From: Cryptomeria japonica
Taxonomy: Eukaryota; Streptophyta; Pinopsida; Cupressales; Cupressaceae
Reading direction: 5' to 3'
DNA length: 64,000 nucleotides
NCBI RefSeq assembly: GCF_030272615.1
Contig: NC_081414.1
Location: 334,907,427-334,971,426 of the forward strand
The translations under genes were made by a program, and so were the position numbers. Shown one piece after another: positions 1 to 12,065 of this stretch. Numbering within the stretch: position 1 is the stretch's first letter; each line of letters opens with the position of its first letter. The notes under the pieces were generated by a model. That model saw only the letters and a program-made list of their open reading frames with translations, was not told where the DNA came from and did no database searches.

Positions 1-556
1 CAAAGTTTCTTCCATATGGATACCATAACCCATAGTCAACTGTACCTTTCAGATATCTAAAAATTCTCTTGGTTGCTATCAAATGTGCTTCCTTTGGATT
101 CTTCTGAAATATAGCAACTATACCAACCACATGGGCAATATCTGGTCTGTTGTGAACAACATAGTGTAATTTGCTAATCATCAACCTGTATTCTTTTTCA
201 TCAACAGACTTAGATTCATCTTCCTTGGATAACTTACAACATGTAACCATTGGAGTTCCAACTGGTTTACAGTCACTCATGCCAAAAGTCTTCAAAACCT
301 CTTTCACATACTTAGATTAAGTAATGAAAATACCATTCTTCATTTGCTGTATTTGCAAGCCTATGAAAAAAATTATTTCCCCTACTAAAGACATTTCAAA
401 TTCATTTTTCATTTCATCTGCAAAATTGTTGCCCATGACATCATTTCTTTCAAAAATAATATCATCAACAAATACTTCACCGACTAGTATTTCATCTCCT
501 TCAGACTTGAGATAAATATTACTCTCATCATTGGTTCTTACAAAGCCTATCTTCAT
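1..556 (-). pseudogene. C1 reverse transcriptase palm and start of RNase H region
   Basis: The frame at 556-317 contains VFVDDIIF, the copia form of the YVDD catalytic box, then FFIGLQIQQ. After a stop near 317 the same frame continues as SKYVKEVLKTFGM and RPDIAHVVG, to KRIFRYLKGT at the window edge. This is the conserved connection domain leading to RNase H, which lies off the left edge. The in-frame stop disables it. Confidence 0.85.
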
Positions 557-595
557 CAGATGTGTATGAAGCCTTTCATACCATCCTCTGGGTGC

Positions 596-1297
596 CTAGT
601 GCTTTAATCCATACAAAGCTTTATGCAATCTACATACCATGTCTTTCTCATCTGTCAAAGCATAACCATCAGGCTGCTCTATGTATACCTCTTCTTCCAA
701 TATCCTATTCAAAAATGCAAACTTAACATCCATCTGGTATACCTTGAACTTCTTATGGGTTGCAAATGCAAGTAATGTTCTGACACCTTCTAGTCTTGCT
801 ACTGGTGCAAAAGTCTCGCCATAATCTTCTCCTTCTTCTTGCACATAACCCTTGCAAACTAATTTTGCTTTGTTGTGAACTACAACACCATCTTCATTTA
901 ACTTTTTTCTGAACACCCATTTAGTACCTATAACATTCTTATTTACCAGTCGGGGTACCAGCGTCCAAGTGTTGTTCTTCTCAATTTGATCCAATTCCTC
1001 CTCCATAGCTTTAACCCAATGATCATCAACAAATGCCTCCTTAGCACTTCTTGGTTCAATGGTGGAGATCATGCAAGAGTTCTCTCTTATTCTCCTTCAA
1101 ATTAGTACTTCAACATCCTTATCCCCAATAATCTGCTCAGGATTGTGATTCAGTCTCACATATCTAGGAATAACATGATCATTCTCTTCAGGTTCATCTT
1201 CTTCATTATCATCTTCTTCTGTATTTATTTGTTCGGGTTGAACAAGTGCATCGGAATTTTCTTTACCTGTTTCTAATTTAACAGTTTCAGGGTCCAA
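596..1297 (-). pseudogene. C1 integrase tail and reverse transcriptase N-terminus
   Basis: Minus-strand frames at 1297-1097 and 1072-596 give an acidic linker, then the copia RT opening: [30 protein letters not shown] and QMDVKFAFLN, ending in the KALYGLKH motif. RT copies element RNA to cDNA. A frame break lies between 1097 and 1072. A stop follows KALYGLKH, where copia elements normally read LKQ. Confidence 0.88.
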
Positions 1298-1549
1298 AAG
1301 AAAAATGCAAGGATCTTCATCCTTTTTCTCTGAACTGGTTCCTTCTGAGACTTCAGGACATTCATCTACTCGAACATCAGCACTCTCAACAATTCTTTGT
1401 GTCCAGTTGTTGAAGCATTTGTAGGCCTTACTCTTGGTGGAATAGCCAAGAAATATGCCTTCATCGCTCTTAGCTTCAAAGTTGCTTATATAATTACCTC
1501 TTTTAATAAAACATTGGCTACCAAATATCTTAAAATAGCTAACATCGGG

Positions 1550-3190
1550 TCATCTTCCATACCAATATTCATAAGGGGTCTTGTCCTTACCTCTCTTCAC
1601 GAGAACTCGGTTCATTGTGTAGACAGTTGTACTTATAGCTTCTTTCCAAAATGTTTTCGCTACACTTCCTTGTATCAACATTGTCCTAGCAACTTCAACC
1701 ACTGACCGGTTGTTCCTCTCTATGATACCATTTTGTTGTGGTATCCTCGATGTAGAAAGTTGTCGCTTGATACCATTCTCATCACAATACATAGTGAATT
1801 TTACATAAGTAAATTCATCGCCTTGATCTGTTCTCAGACATTTTATCTTTTTGTCACTCTCTTTCTCAGCTAAGGCCCTAAATGCCTTGAACTTACCAAA
1901 AGTTTCATTCTTATCCTTCAAGAATGTGACCCATATCATCCTTGAACAATCATCAATGAAGATCATGAAATATTTGTCACCATGAATTCTTCTTGTTTTT
2001 ATTGGTCCACATAGATCTGTATGAAACAAATCTAACAAGTGCTCTATTGAGAAGGACTTGCTCTTGAAAGTTGAAGAAGTCATATTTCCTAACTGACATT
2101 CTTTACAAAGAGCATTAACCGGTTTGTCTAGCTGAGGTAGACCTCTTACAGTCTTAGACGTGCTCACTTTAACAATGTTATCAAAGTTTATATGACAAAA
2201 TCTCCTATGCCAAAGCCAGCTATCATTTATCTTTACAATCAAACAGTTGCTAACTTTAGGTTTAAGATGAAATAGATTACCTCTGGTTTGTTTCCTAGTT
2301 GCAATCAAGTCACCTTTGTTGTCAAAGATTTTGCACATACCATTTCTAAACTCCAGTGGGTATCCTTTGTCATTAAGTTGTGCCACACTCAGAAGATTGT
2401 TCTTTAGACCTTCAACCCAATAGACATCGTCAGCACTGCTCTTCCCATTAAGAGAAATAACTCCCTTACTTTTAACCATACAGGGTGAGTCATTGTCAAA
2501 TCTGACAACACCACCGTCAAATTCCTTCAAGAAAAGAAATTTGCTCCGATTACTAGTCATATGATGTGAACAACCAATATCAATGATCCAATCATCAGAG
2601 TTATCCATCTTGGACACTAATGTCTTTTGATCTGATATCTCTTCCTTAATTGCTACAAACACAATATCTTCACTAGCATCATCATCAGTAATATCACTGT
2701 CAACAGCTATAAGACAATCTCTCTTGCCTTTACCCTTATACTTCTTGAATTTGTCTCTCTTGTGTTCATTTTCACCATTAGGACAATTAGCTTCTATATG
2801 ACCAATCTTGTTGCATACAAAACATTTTAAAGGTAGTTTACCTCTGTATTTCCCAATGCCTCTAGGTAGTCGTTTTGCCAACAATGCTTCAAGCTCCACT
2901 AAATTGTCTTCATCATTAGCATCTCTGTTGGATCTAGATTCATAGCTATGACAAGTATCTCTACTTTTTCTCACAGATGGATTAGAAACAAAAGCTCTGA
3001 ATGCAAATTCTGATTTCTGTACACTACCATCATAGCCATTTAATTCAAAAGCAATAAGTTTGTCAATGATAGAGTCAAGAGTTACCTTAGTTTTGTCAAT
3101 GGACTTCAGCTCCTGAATAGCTGCAACTCGGATAGCATAGACTGGTAGTAGGGTTCTCAATACCTTACTGATCACTGTGGCATCTTCCAC
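1550..3190 (-). pseudogene. C1 gag C-terminus, protease and integrase
   Basis: A 546-codon open stretch holds three domains in order. First is a gag zinc knuckle (CFVCNKIGHIEANC, CX2CX4HX4C). Next is the aspartic protease with WIIDIGCSHHM, where the usual catalytic D-S-G reads D-I-G. Last is the integrase, with the HHCC zinc finger (WHRRFCHINF ... CKEC) and the catalytic core HTDLCGP, RTDQGDEF and NGIIERNNR, so the three acidic residues are present. The altered protease triad and the broken gag/RT neighbours make this a non-functional pol segment. It maintains no host role. Confidence 0.9.
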
Positions 3191-3240
3191 TTTCCCTCCT
3201 ACACTCTTTATTTCACCATCTCTTTTATCCTTTGACCATA

Positions 3241-3613
3241 CTACTGGATATTTTCACCTTCAGACATTCTCATGTCATCAAACTTTCCTCTTAGGCTCTC
3301 TTCTTTAGCAATCTTAACATGTTCATCACCGCTATAAATCTCTTCAAGTTTTTTCCATACTTCATATGCAGTTTCAAGACCATGAACATCTACATATTCA
3401 ACATCAGACATGGAACTTATAATAGCCTCCAATGCTTGATGATTTTCTTTATGTTCTTTCTTTTGATCATTAATCAGAGTTCCAGTAGGTGCTACATATT
3501 GAGTTTCTACATGATCCCAATACTAACTTCCAAGACTTGATGTAAATCTTCATTCTGTCGTTCCATATCCTATAGTTATCTTTGTTGAACTTCGAACCTT
3601 CCTTCTTCATCAT
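3241..3613 (-). pseudogene. C1 gag, N-terminal part (frameshifted)
   Basis: A start codon lies at 3613-3611 on the minus strand, 58 bp downstream of the PBS. The first residues read KFNKDNYRIWNDRMK, the usual copia gag opening in which the nucleocapsid precursor packages the RNA. The frame then breaks near 3.5 kb and resumes with LETAYEVWKKLEEIY. This is the UBN2-type gag domain. Frameshifts and stops mean no gag protein can be made. Confidence 0.75.
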
Positions 3614-3670
3614 GATCTACAAGATCTTTTCCTCAAGCTGTTAGAATTTAGGTTAAAGAGCACTTGAGAC

Positions 3671-3682
3671 GCTCTGATACCA
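3671..3682 (-). other. Primer binding site of C1
   Basis: The minus strand reads TGGTATCAGAGC, matching the 3' end of plant initiator tRNA-Met as used by most copia elements. It lies two bases inside the 5' LTR, as in C3. Confidence 0.85.
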
Positions 3683-3684
3683 AT

Positions 3685-5110
3685 TGATGGTATGATGAAA
3701 GAATAAGTATCCGATAGATTACTAAAAGGGGGGTGGTGAATCAGTAAACTGAAAAACTGATACAAACTTCCCAAACTCAAATTCAAAGTCACAAAGTAAA
3801 CTTTCACTATCAAGACCAATACTCATAAGAATACTCAACATCAACATTAACATCAACCGGTTAACTGTTATACCAACTTAACAGTAAACATCATTCAACT
3901 TGTAAATATCAACATACTTCATCTCTCAATGATTCCAGTTATCATGTCTTATTTGAAGTTAACCAAATCACCAAATAAGATCATAACCACAAAAACATTC
4001 ACCACTTGACACAAATATTTATACGTGAAAAACCCAAATAGGTAAAAACTACAGTGAGATGAAACTCACAAGATAACTATCTAAACTCTTTTGAAATTCG
4101 CCCTGTTAGGAGCCAAGCCTGTTAAAGTTTTTACAATAAGTCATGTTAAGAACTAATTCTATTAAGAATCACCCAGTTAAGGGATTTACAAAATACCTTG
4201 ATGAAAAGCAAAATACCCTATAAGAGTAACCTCAGTAGAGGGTTTGAGAATCCAAGCTAATGGACCACCTTGTTAGAGGATTTAGGAGTAACCAAGCTTG
4301 TTAGAGCTTACCCGGTTAGGGGATTTCACTTCTGTTGTAATTGTTAGAAAACAACAGGTTTTTTTTATCTGTCTTAATAGCACTACATTTGCTTGATCAG
4401 ATACTTTTAAGCTTCAATCTGCCTTTACACAAATTGCAGATCCATTCTCCGATTAGGCAACCACACACTCCACTAATTCTGCCAACTTTGTCAACTCCTA
4501 TTATAAACAACTTCATTGACCTTAAATACAAATCAATTAGGTCGGTAACACAACAAAAAATAACTCTCTCATAGAGATTACAAACAAATCGGTTCAAGTG
4601 TGACCGTTGGATTTACATAGAAATCAATACATATTCTTCAAGAAAATTTAAACCGCTCCATGATCACCGCTTCATCGGACTTGTATCTCATCACGTGCTT
4701 TGTATTAGATGCAATCCACTTTGCTCATTCCCTAGACAAACAAACAAACACGCCAAAACAATCTGAACTTATCCTCATATAATGATCACACGTGTCTTCA
4801 TCATTATCGCTCATCATTAGATCTTAAACCAACATACTTGATCGATTAGGGTTTAACAAAACAACAACTGGTAGGGTTTACTAGTTACACTTCATAGAAA
4901 GGTTTTTAACCTTATACACCAGTTTACCGATTTAACTCACAAACTAATATACCGATTTACAACATCTTCCTCAAAGTTCTTCCTACCGATTACAAGACAA
5001 TATCAATAACAACAATAATATCAACAATATCATAAATACAATTACCGGTTCAATTGACATCAATGACAACATAACATATCATTAATGCAATCTTCATGCA
5101 AATGCCAACA
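3685..5110 (-). repeat. 5' LTR of copia element C1
   Basis: On the plus strand the segment starts TGATGGTATG just after the primer binding site and ends ...GCCAACA, so it has TG...CA termini. About 1426 bp long. The internal edge is fixed by the PBS at 3671-3682 plus a two-base spacer. The outer edge is fixed by the sudden start of gypsy reverse transcriptase sequence at 5111. The partner LTR is outside the window, so length and target duplication cannot be confirmed. Confidence 0.8.
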
Positions 5111-7340
5111 ATATCTGGATGACATCCTAGTGTTTAGCAAGACAAAGGAGGAGCACCTAAAACATTTGGATATGGTCTTGAGGAGGTTGAATGAAGAGAA
5201 CTAATGATAAACATGGAAAAATGTGTGTTTTTGCAGGAAGAACTAACTTACTTTGGGTTTGTGATTTCTAGAGGAAATCTGAAAAATGGATGCTAATAAA
5301 GTGAATGTCATTCTCACATGGCTAACTCCTAGAACAATTGGTGATGTAAGGAGTTTTCATGGCCTTGCTACCTTTTATAGAAAATTTATTAGGAATTTTA
5401 ACCAGATTTGTGTTCCCATGTTAGAGACCATCAGGGGTGAACAAAAGTGCAAATTTTCATGGACCAAGGAGGCGGATGAAGCATTTGAAATGTTGAAGAA
5501 AAAGGTATCCCAACAACCGGTTCTTACCTTACCTAATTTTGACAAAATATTTTAGATTGAATGTGATGCAAGTCATTTGGCAATAGGTGCAGTACTCAAG
5601 CCAGGAAGGTAGACCAATTGCATTTTTTAGTGAAAAGTTGAATGATGCTAAAAAGAAATATTCTTGCCATTATTTGGAGATGTATGCATTAGTCCAAGCA
5701 CTAAAGAAGTGGAGGCATTATTTGCTTCCCAAAGAGTTTCTTGTGCATACAGATAATCAAGCACTGAGCTTCCTAAATAGTCAGGAGAAATTGAGCCATA
5801 AACATATGAAGTGGGTTGAGTCCATTCAGACCTACACATTTGCAATCAAACACAAGAAGTGTCTTCAAACAAAGTTGCAGATGCTCTTAGCAGGAGGGCA
5901 CTCACAGTTTCAGAAATCCAGTTGGAGAGTGTGGGAGTTGATTCCCTCAAGGGTATGTATGTTGCAAATGAAGATTTCAAAGACAAAGGGTATGTATGTA
6001 TGTATGCACTGAGTTTGGTAGCAGGTATCATTTAGAGTATTATGATTATTTGATTCAAGATGGTCTTCTTTTCAAAGGATGTCATTTATGCATCCCTAAA
6101 TGTTCAATGAGGGATAACACAATTAAGGAGAAGCATAGTGGTTGCATGGGAGGACACTTTGGGCTAAACAAAACTCTTGAGTTGGTGAAAAGATTTTATC
6201 ACTGGCCTAAATTGCAGAAAGATGTCAAAAAATTTGTGGATTCATGTGTTGTGTGCCAAAAGGCCAAGGGGACAACAACAAATGCAGGACTATACCAACC
6301 ATTGACCATTCCTTCAAGACCTTGGGAAAGTGTGAGCATGGACTTTGTGATGTGTGGTTGTTGACAAGTTTAGCAAGATGGCACATTTCTTGTTATGCAA
6401 GAGCACAAGTGATGCTACATATGTTGCAAACCTTTTCTTTAATGAGGTTGTGAGAATACATGGTCTACCCTTGAACATTGTGTCAGATAGAAATGTGAAA
6501 TTTGTAGGGCATTTTTGGAGGACTTTATGGAGAAGTTAGGCAAAAACTTGTCTTTTAGTTCAACTTATCATCCCCAAACAAATGCCCAAACAGAAGTGGT
6601 CAATAGGTCACTTGGAAACTTGTTAAGGTGCCTCACCAAGCAGCATGGTGAAAAGTGTGATTCCATCCTCTCCCAAGCAGAATATGCTTATGACTCTGTC
6701 AATAGGAGTACAGGAAGAAGCCCTTTCCAAATTGTCTATGGGTTGAATCCAAGAGGTGTGCTGGAATTGAGAAACCTATCCTCAACTGAACATATCAATG
6801 CTTGTGGAGAAGAATTTGTTGAAGGGATAAAGGAGATTCATGACCAAGTCAGGATGCAATTGCAAAAAAAGTACAAAGAAGTACAAGGAGCAGGCTGACA
6901 AGAGAAAGAGAGATGTGCAGTTCCAAATTGGAGACATGGTATGGGCGAATCTGAAAAAGGAGAGATTGTCAAAAGGGAAACACACAAAGCTCATGATGAA
7001 GAAAGTTGGACCTTGTCAAATACTCAAAAAGTTTGGAAACAATGCATATGAAATCCAATTACCTTCAGATATAGGAATATCCCCAATCTTTAATGATGCA
7101 AATCTGACACCATTCAAAGGTACAGGGCAGGAAGATGGTACATTCCCGATGGAAGACGCTGCAGACATCCTCAAAGACTTTACAAGTCAAGGGCCACCCA
7201 AACTTGAAAGGATCTTGTACACCAAGATTGTGAAGAAAACTAGGAGTAAGGTCTACAAATAATAACTTGTCAAGTGGCAAGGACTCGCTGAGGCAGATGC
7301 AATATGGATAGATGAAGACCAGAGATAAAGAAACATGGGA
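5111..7340 (+). pseudogene. G2 pol: RT end, RNase H, integrase, chromodomain
   Basis: The order is YLDD (5112-5123), SKTKEEHLKHL, an RT connection (FHGLATFYRKFI), then RNase H with CDASHLAIGAVL, YLEMYALVQAL and HTDNQAL (D, E and D present). The integrase follows with a zinc finger ending CVVCQKAK and a core with [11 protein letters not shown] and TNAQTEVVN. The C-terminal part has GDMVWANL and a chromodomain-like LVKWQGLAEADAIW at about 7270-7310. Chromodomains direct integration to marked chromatin. Frameshifts near 5560, 6360, 6525 and 6880 and double stops at 7260 show that it is dead. Confidence 0.88.
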
Positions 7341-7349
7341 CTACATTGT

Positions 7350-8090
7350 AGGAACTCATCTCAAGTGGACTTGAGATTCAACCACCCATGTTGTATGATG
7401 CAGGTGCACCCAAAGATACAAATGAAGCCTAAAGAGTCTAATATCTCCCATGAGGTGAAAATAATCATATGTAATAGGTTGATAGATTTGTGAGTCAATA
7501 AGACCTAATTGATGTAAGGCATTGTCATGGTTGCATTTTATAAGCATGAGTCAAGCAATAAATAATAAATATTGGCCTTAAAAACATCAGACCAATTCTT
7601 GGAATAGGCCGAATACACCTTGGAGACGCCAAATTTGAAAAGTGCAAGTTGACAACTTTTGTTGTCATTGCAAAATGTTGTAAAAAGGGGTAGCTAAACG
7701 TCCAACAATTCTGAAGTTTGAAAAGTAGTTGGAAACCGTTATGGAGGCTATATTTAAGCCCACTTGGATCGATCTTGGGTGGTTGTTGAAGTTGTTGAAA
7801 TTGGAGATGTTTTTGAGTTTTGAAGCAATACAATATACTTGGAAATTACTATAATTTAAATTGCGTTAACTGTGTTGGAGTTTTGGAGCAATACAATATA
7901 CTTGGAGATTACTATAAGTTAACGCATGCGTTAACACCATCCGAAAACTTTAATTTGTTAACAATAAAAACAATAGTACAAATTCATGGAATGAATTTCA
8001 CATTAACAGCTGAGTCAATGCTAAACAGGATCTCATATCCTGTTTGTTAGCAATATTAACAAAAATTACTGTACAATTTCTAACATGCTC
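7350..8090 (+). repeat. Probable 3' LTR region of G2 (limits uncertain)
   Basis: Non-coding sequence directly downstream of the chromodomain. It holds a TATA-like TATATTTAAG near 7750, as expected of an LTR promoter, and a hairpin AACAGGAT/ATCCTGTT near 8026-8046. There is no second LTR in the window to fix the ends, so the placement is inference. Confidence 0.4.
7815..7935 (+). repeat. Direct tandem repeat, two copies of about 60 bp
   Basis: The motif beginning GAGTTTTGAAGCAATACAAT at 7815 recurs with few changes at 7878 (period 63). Each copy ends in a GCGTTAAC motif. It lies inside the presumed G2 LTR. No function is apparent. Confidence 0.7.
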
Positions 8091-9246
8091 CAAAATAATG
8101 AAATGCATACAAAAACAAGAGGTTTTGAATTGTCATGTCACTAATCAAATAATTCAGCACTGCCATGACTAATCTCTTAATTACAACCTCAGACAAGAGA
8201 CAATAATAATAGGTAACAGATCCTATTCAATTCGCGCTTGCTCTGGCCTTTTAATTGGCACTTGTGTTGTTGCCTACTAAACTTACCTACTCTCGACAAT
8301 TTTAGTCCGAATTCATTCATAAACCTTCATACTTTCCTTGAGAACCCTAACAAGGGTAGATAGTTTCATACGTTAGGACCGGTTATATAAATAAACAAAA
8401 TTATATCATCTCTGAAATGGCTATAAATTCCACTGAAACGACCAGTGAGACCGGTGAGACCAAGCACTAACTCCAAATAGTTGCATTTAATTTCATCCAT
8501 AAACCTCCCAATAGTTCATGTAATCTTATTTGCTTACATCTTACAGGGGCATGAAGCTTTAAATCTACAGTAACAAAGCCACTTCAACTAAAGTCATGGC
8601 AAAAATATTAGAATATACACCAACTCCACAAGGGCTAGAAGTAATTGCCAATTACCCCACCACTGACGGGTATACCGCTTAACCAATTCATAAGATATTT
8701 TTTATAATATTTGTACCTAATGTATAATCCATAAGGTCCTTCAAAAATGATAAGTACTAGCAATTTGCACCTCATCATTTATTAGCAGACCCTAAACAAT
8801 AACTTCGAACATTCAAGTTTGAATCCCTAATGAAGCTAATTTTGGAAAAACAATTCCAACATAAAATTTACATAAAAACAATTCCAACAAAAAATTACAT
8901 AAAAAACAATTCCAAGATAGAAACACATAACAAGTGTCCATGATAACTTGAATTGAGGCCTGCGCACCCATTTGATTACCATTAAAATAAATAGTACCTT
9001 CCATTTGTTAAAGCTAATTCAATATTACCTGCGACATAGACAAATCATAATTCTCATAGTTAACAATACCTAAAACATTGATGACTGATACTAACAAGAC
9101 CTAAAACATTTTATTTTTTTAAGACAATTTTAATCAAAATTTGTTAACAAATCCATACAATAACAGAATTCAAATTCCCGTGATTAAACTTCTCAAAGCT
9201 TCTAAATGCCAATTGTGTCCCTTAATGAACCACTTAAACAATCAGC
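8091..9246. other. AT-rich spacer, no gene seen
   Basis: No conserved reading frame is visible. The last 260 bp contain one diverged copy of the motif family found upstream of RPS23 (CTAAAACATTGATGAC at about 9070-9086). On the minus strand an AATAAA lies at 9115-9110, about 130 bases after the RPS23 stop, and could be its polyadenylation signal. Confidence 0.6.
9110..9115 (-). promoter_or_regulatory. Candidate polyadenylation signal of RPS23
   Basis: The minus strand reads AATAAA, about 130 bases past the stop codon. It sits in an A-rich run that could instead be a decayed poly(A) tail of a retrocopy. Confidence 0.35.
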
Positions 9247-9696
<450 letters not shown>

Positions 9697-9765
9697 TCAA
9701 ACCCTGCAACTATGTCGACTACCTTCAAGTGCCACTCAGAGGTATGGCCTGGTCTTCCTCGTTTG

Positions 9766-10215
9766 ACCTAAGACATTGATGAATCATAATAAGATAAAAA
9801 GCGCCTTCACGCATTCACCAAATCCATGTATAACCTGATTCAGCATTACCTAAGATATTGACTAATCATACTTCTCATCGTAACAAGACCTACAACATTG
9901 ATGACCATGAAAATAAAGAGTAAACTTCAAATTTACTTACATCAAAATATTAACTTGAACCAAAAACTGCTCCCATTTGACAATTAAAATAAAAAGTTAA
10001 CCTCAACAATTCACCATATTCATGTCAAACCTAATTCAACATTATCTAACACGATGACGAATCATATATTTTCATTGTAATATGACCTAAACATTGACGA
10101 TCATTAAAATAAAGAGCAACTTCAAGCATTCACCACATTCATGTTAAACCTGATTCAGCGTCATTGACGAATATTCTTCTCATAGTGAATATCATTGAAG
10201 AATCATATTCTCATC
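9766..10215. repeat. Diverged tandem repeats upstream of RPS23
   Basis: A unit containing GACCTAA(A/G)ACATTGATGA, AATAAAGAGC, CAAGCATTCACCA, CATGTTAAACCTGATTCA and GACGAATCATA recurs at about 9766, 9884 and 10085, each time with indels. A related partial copy lies on the other side of RPS23 (about 8960-9110). They look like an old minisatellite into which, or around which, the RPS23 frame sits. Confidence 0.6.
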
Positions 10216-10746
10216 ATAAGCAAGCTTTCCTCTGATAAGACCGCAGCACAAACTTAAAAATAATTCCTAGAAAACGTAATCTACAACAGCCTCTACTCAT
10301 ATCATAGATACATGACAATTCTGCTTATAAATATATAGGTGGCAGTTATACTTTCATTAAACAACAAAAAATATAATACTGGCTGCACAGACAAGTACAA
10401 GAAAATCCACCAATCTAACTGGAAGTTATAAGCTTAACAAATCAAAATATCATTTTCTTCCAGTTACCAATTAGCTAAACGATACAGATCAATTGACAAC
10501 GTTTTCTATTTATTGACAGCATTACTCAACAAGAAACACTCTCCAAAAAGCAACGTTGTCAACAAATAGAAACGTACAATATCAGAGAAGAAATCCTCCT
10601 CCTAGTGCATCTCCAGAGTTGTGTATTATTGAGTTACAATTCAAATTTCAGAAGATCATTAAAATTAATACTTGGACAGACTGAATACCACTCTGAATAA
10701 ATTTCACAGATGGTATGGCTCTAAACAAGTGACTTTACGAAAGTAT

Positions 10747-10976
10747 AACCCTAAGCAAGTGAATTTGAAAGAGTACCATTTGAGTTTGACTGAAACGTTA
10801 CCCCTCAATGTGCAAGTTTATAAGAAAAAATAACAGTGAATAAATGCATCATGTAACTTTGCAGCAAGGATAGACCTCAGCAAATGATTTTGGGCAGAAT
10901 ACCATTGCGGTTGACTAAAACGATACCCTACCCCTCAATGTGAGTTTAACAGAACAAATAACACTGACTGAATTTG
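10747..10976. repeat. Two diverged tandem copies of about 120 bp
   Basis: Motifs AAGCAAGTGAATTTGAAAGA, CCATTTGAGTTTGACT and TACCCCTCAATGTG at 10757-10820 recur in the same order at about 10875-10955. A third, weaker start (AACAAGTGACTTT) lies near 10723. No coding potential. Confidence 0.55.
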
Positions 10977-11267
10977 ATAGAAGGGATTTCTCCTCGGCCA
11001 GCTACTTCGACAGAAAGGATAAAGTTCAACAAGAGGCTTAGACATACCCTTCCTTGGTCATGGCTACTAAGCTCACTTCCACTGGACCACTAGTAAAGGC
11101 GAAATAACCAGTTTTCAAAAACAAAAAGAGGATATTGCAATTTACTATTAGAAAAAAATAAATTAAGATATTGTTAAACAAAACACCTTAAGAAACAAGG
11201 AACCTAAAAGCATTATGAATTAAGCTATGTTACCCCGAGTTTCCGGTACGGTGACGGGTGTACGTGT

Positions 11268-12053
11268 TGTTGAAATTCCTGTAGCTGCGAGATAGTTCTT
11301 CTATCTGTGGTCCGTTCAAGCTCCGATTTCTTATGTGCGAAACTTCTCAAGGCATCTTCTTCATCTTTGTATTAGTGGTTGCCATTTGTGTTTGTGTCCT
11401 GCGTTGGCAGCTGTTTCTATCTGATGTGGAGTTATATTGCGTTGGCATCCATTCCTATTCTGTGTGGATTTCATCCGTTGCCTTCCCCTCTTGTCGGTGG
11501 TGTAACCGCTCATTATGCGTGCTCATGTTTTTCCCTTCGTGAAGAGTAATGGTCGACTTATGGGGTATGCGATGAGATTTTGCACCGGTGATTCTTTCAC
11601 CTCTTATAAGAGACATATTATTACGGATCATAGGTCGACATATATATCATCGAAGAAAGATATTATATTCAGTCTCTCAGTATATAGAAAATATCAGAGA
11701 CTCTTGTGAAAAATCAGTAACTCTTCGTGAGTCTTTATATTGTGAATGTTGATCTGAGAGTGGTATCGTTATTACTTGTTATGAGAATCACATTTTTTGT
11801 ACTCAGTCCTGTGAGTTTCAAGAGGCTGTCACTGTTCTGTTTCTACAGTCTGGAAATTGTATCTGTAAAGGAAGTATCTAAAGCTTATTGAGTGCCGATT
11901 GAAGTCGTCAATAATTCTTGTATTTGTTTTAGAGAACTCAATACAGATATTATTTTTGTGGGCTGGGTTTTTCACCCTCAAGTGGAGGGTTTTCTCAGGA
12001 TAAATTCTGTGAATCTTGTTTCAGTTTTCTATATTCTGGTTCAAGTTTTAACA
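11268..12053 (+). repeat. 5' LTR of the non-autonomous element
   Basis: Starts TGTTGAAATTCC and ends GTTTTAACA. It is directly followed by the primer binding site. It matches the right LTR along its whole length with scattered substitutions. Confidence 0.9.
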
Positions 12054-12065
12054 TGGAATCAGAGC
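12054..12065 (+). other. Primer binding site of the non-autonomous element
   Basis: TGGAATCAGAGC differs by one base from the initiator tRNA-Met site TGGTATCAGAGC used by copia elements, and it abuts the LTR end. Confidence 0.8.

Larger units (their letters stand above)
1..5110 (-). mobile_element. Ty1/copia retrotransposon C1, 5' part (continues off the left edge)
   Basis: Reading the minus strand, the order is 5' LTR (5110-3685), tRNA-type primer binding site, gag with zinc knuckle, protease, integrase, reverse transcriptase and the start of the RT/RNase H junction at base 1. PR-IN-RT order defines copia. The 3' LTR lies beyond the window. The coding region is broken by frameshifts and stops, so it is a dead copy. 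It shares gag, integrase and RT motifs with C3 and C4 in this window, so all three belong to related families. It is inserted in the RT domain of the gypsy element that starts at 5111. Confidence 0.93.
5111..8090 (+). mobile_element. Ty3/gypsy chromovirus G2, 3' part
   Basis: Starting exactly at the end of the C1 LTR, the plus strand encodes RT from YLDDILVFSK onward, RNase H, integrase and a C-terminal chromodomain-like segment. This PR-RT-RH-IN order with a chromodomain marks the chromovirus branch of Ty3/gypsy. The 5' part must lie beyond C1, off the left edge. The 3' LTR is probably within 7.4-8.09 kb but its limits are uncertain. Confidence 0.88.
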
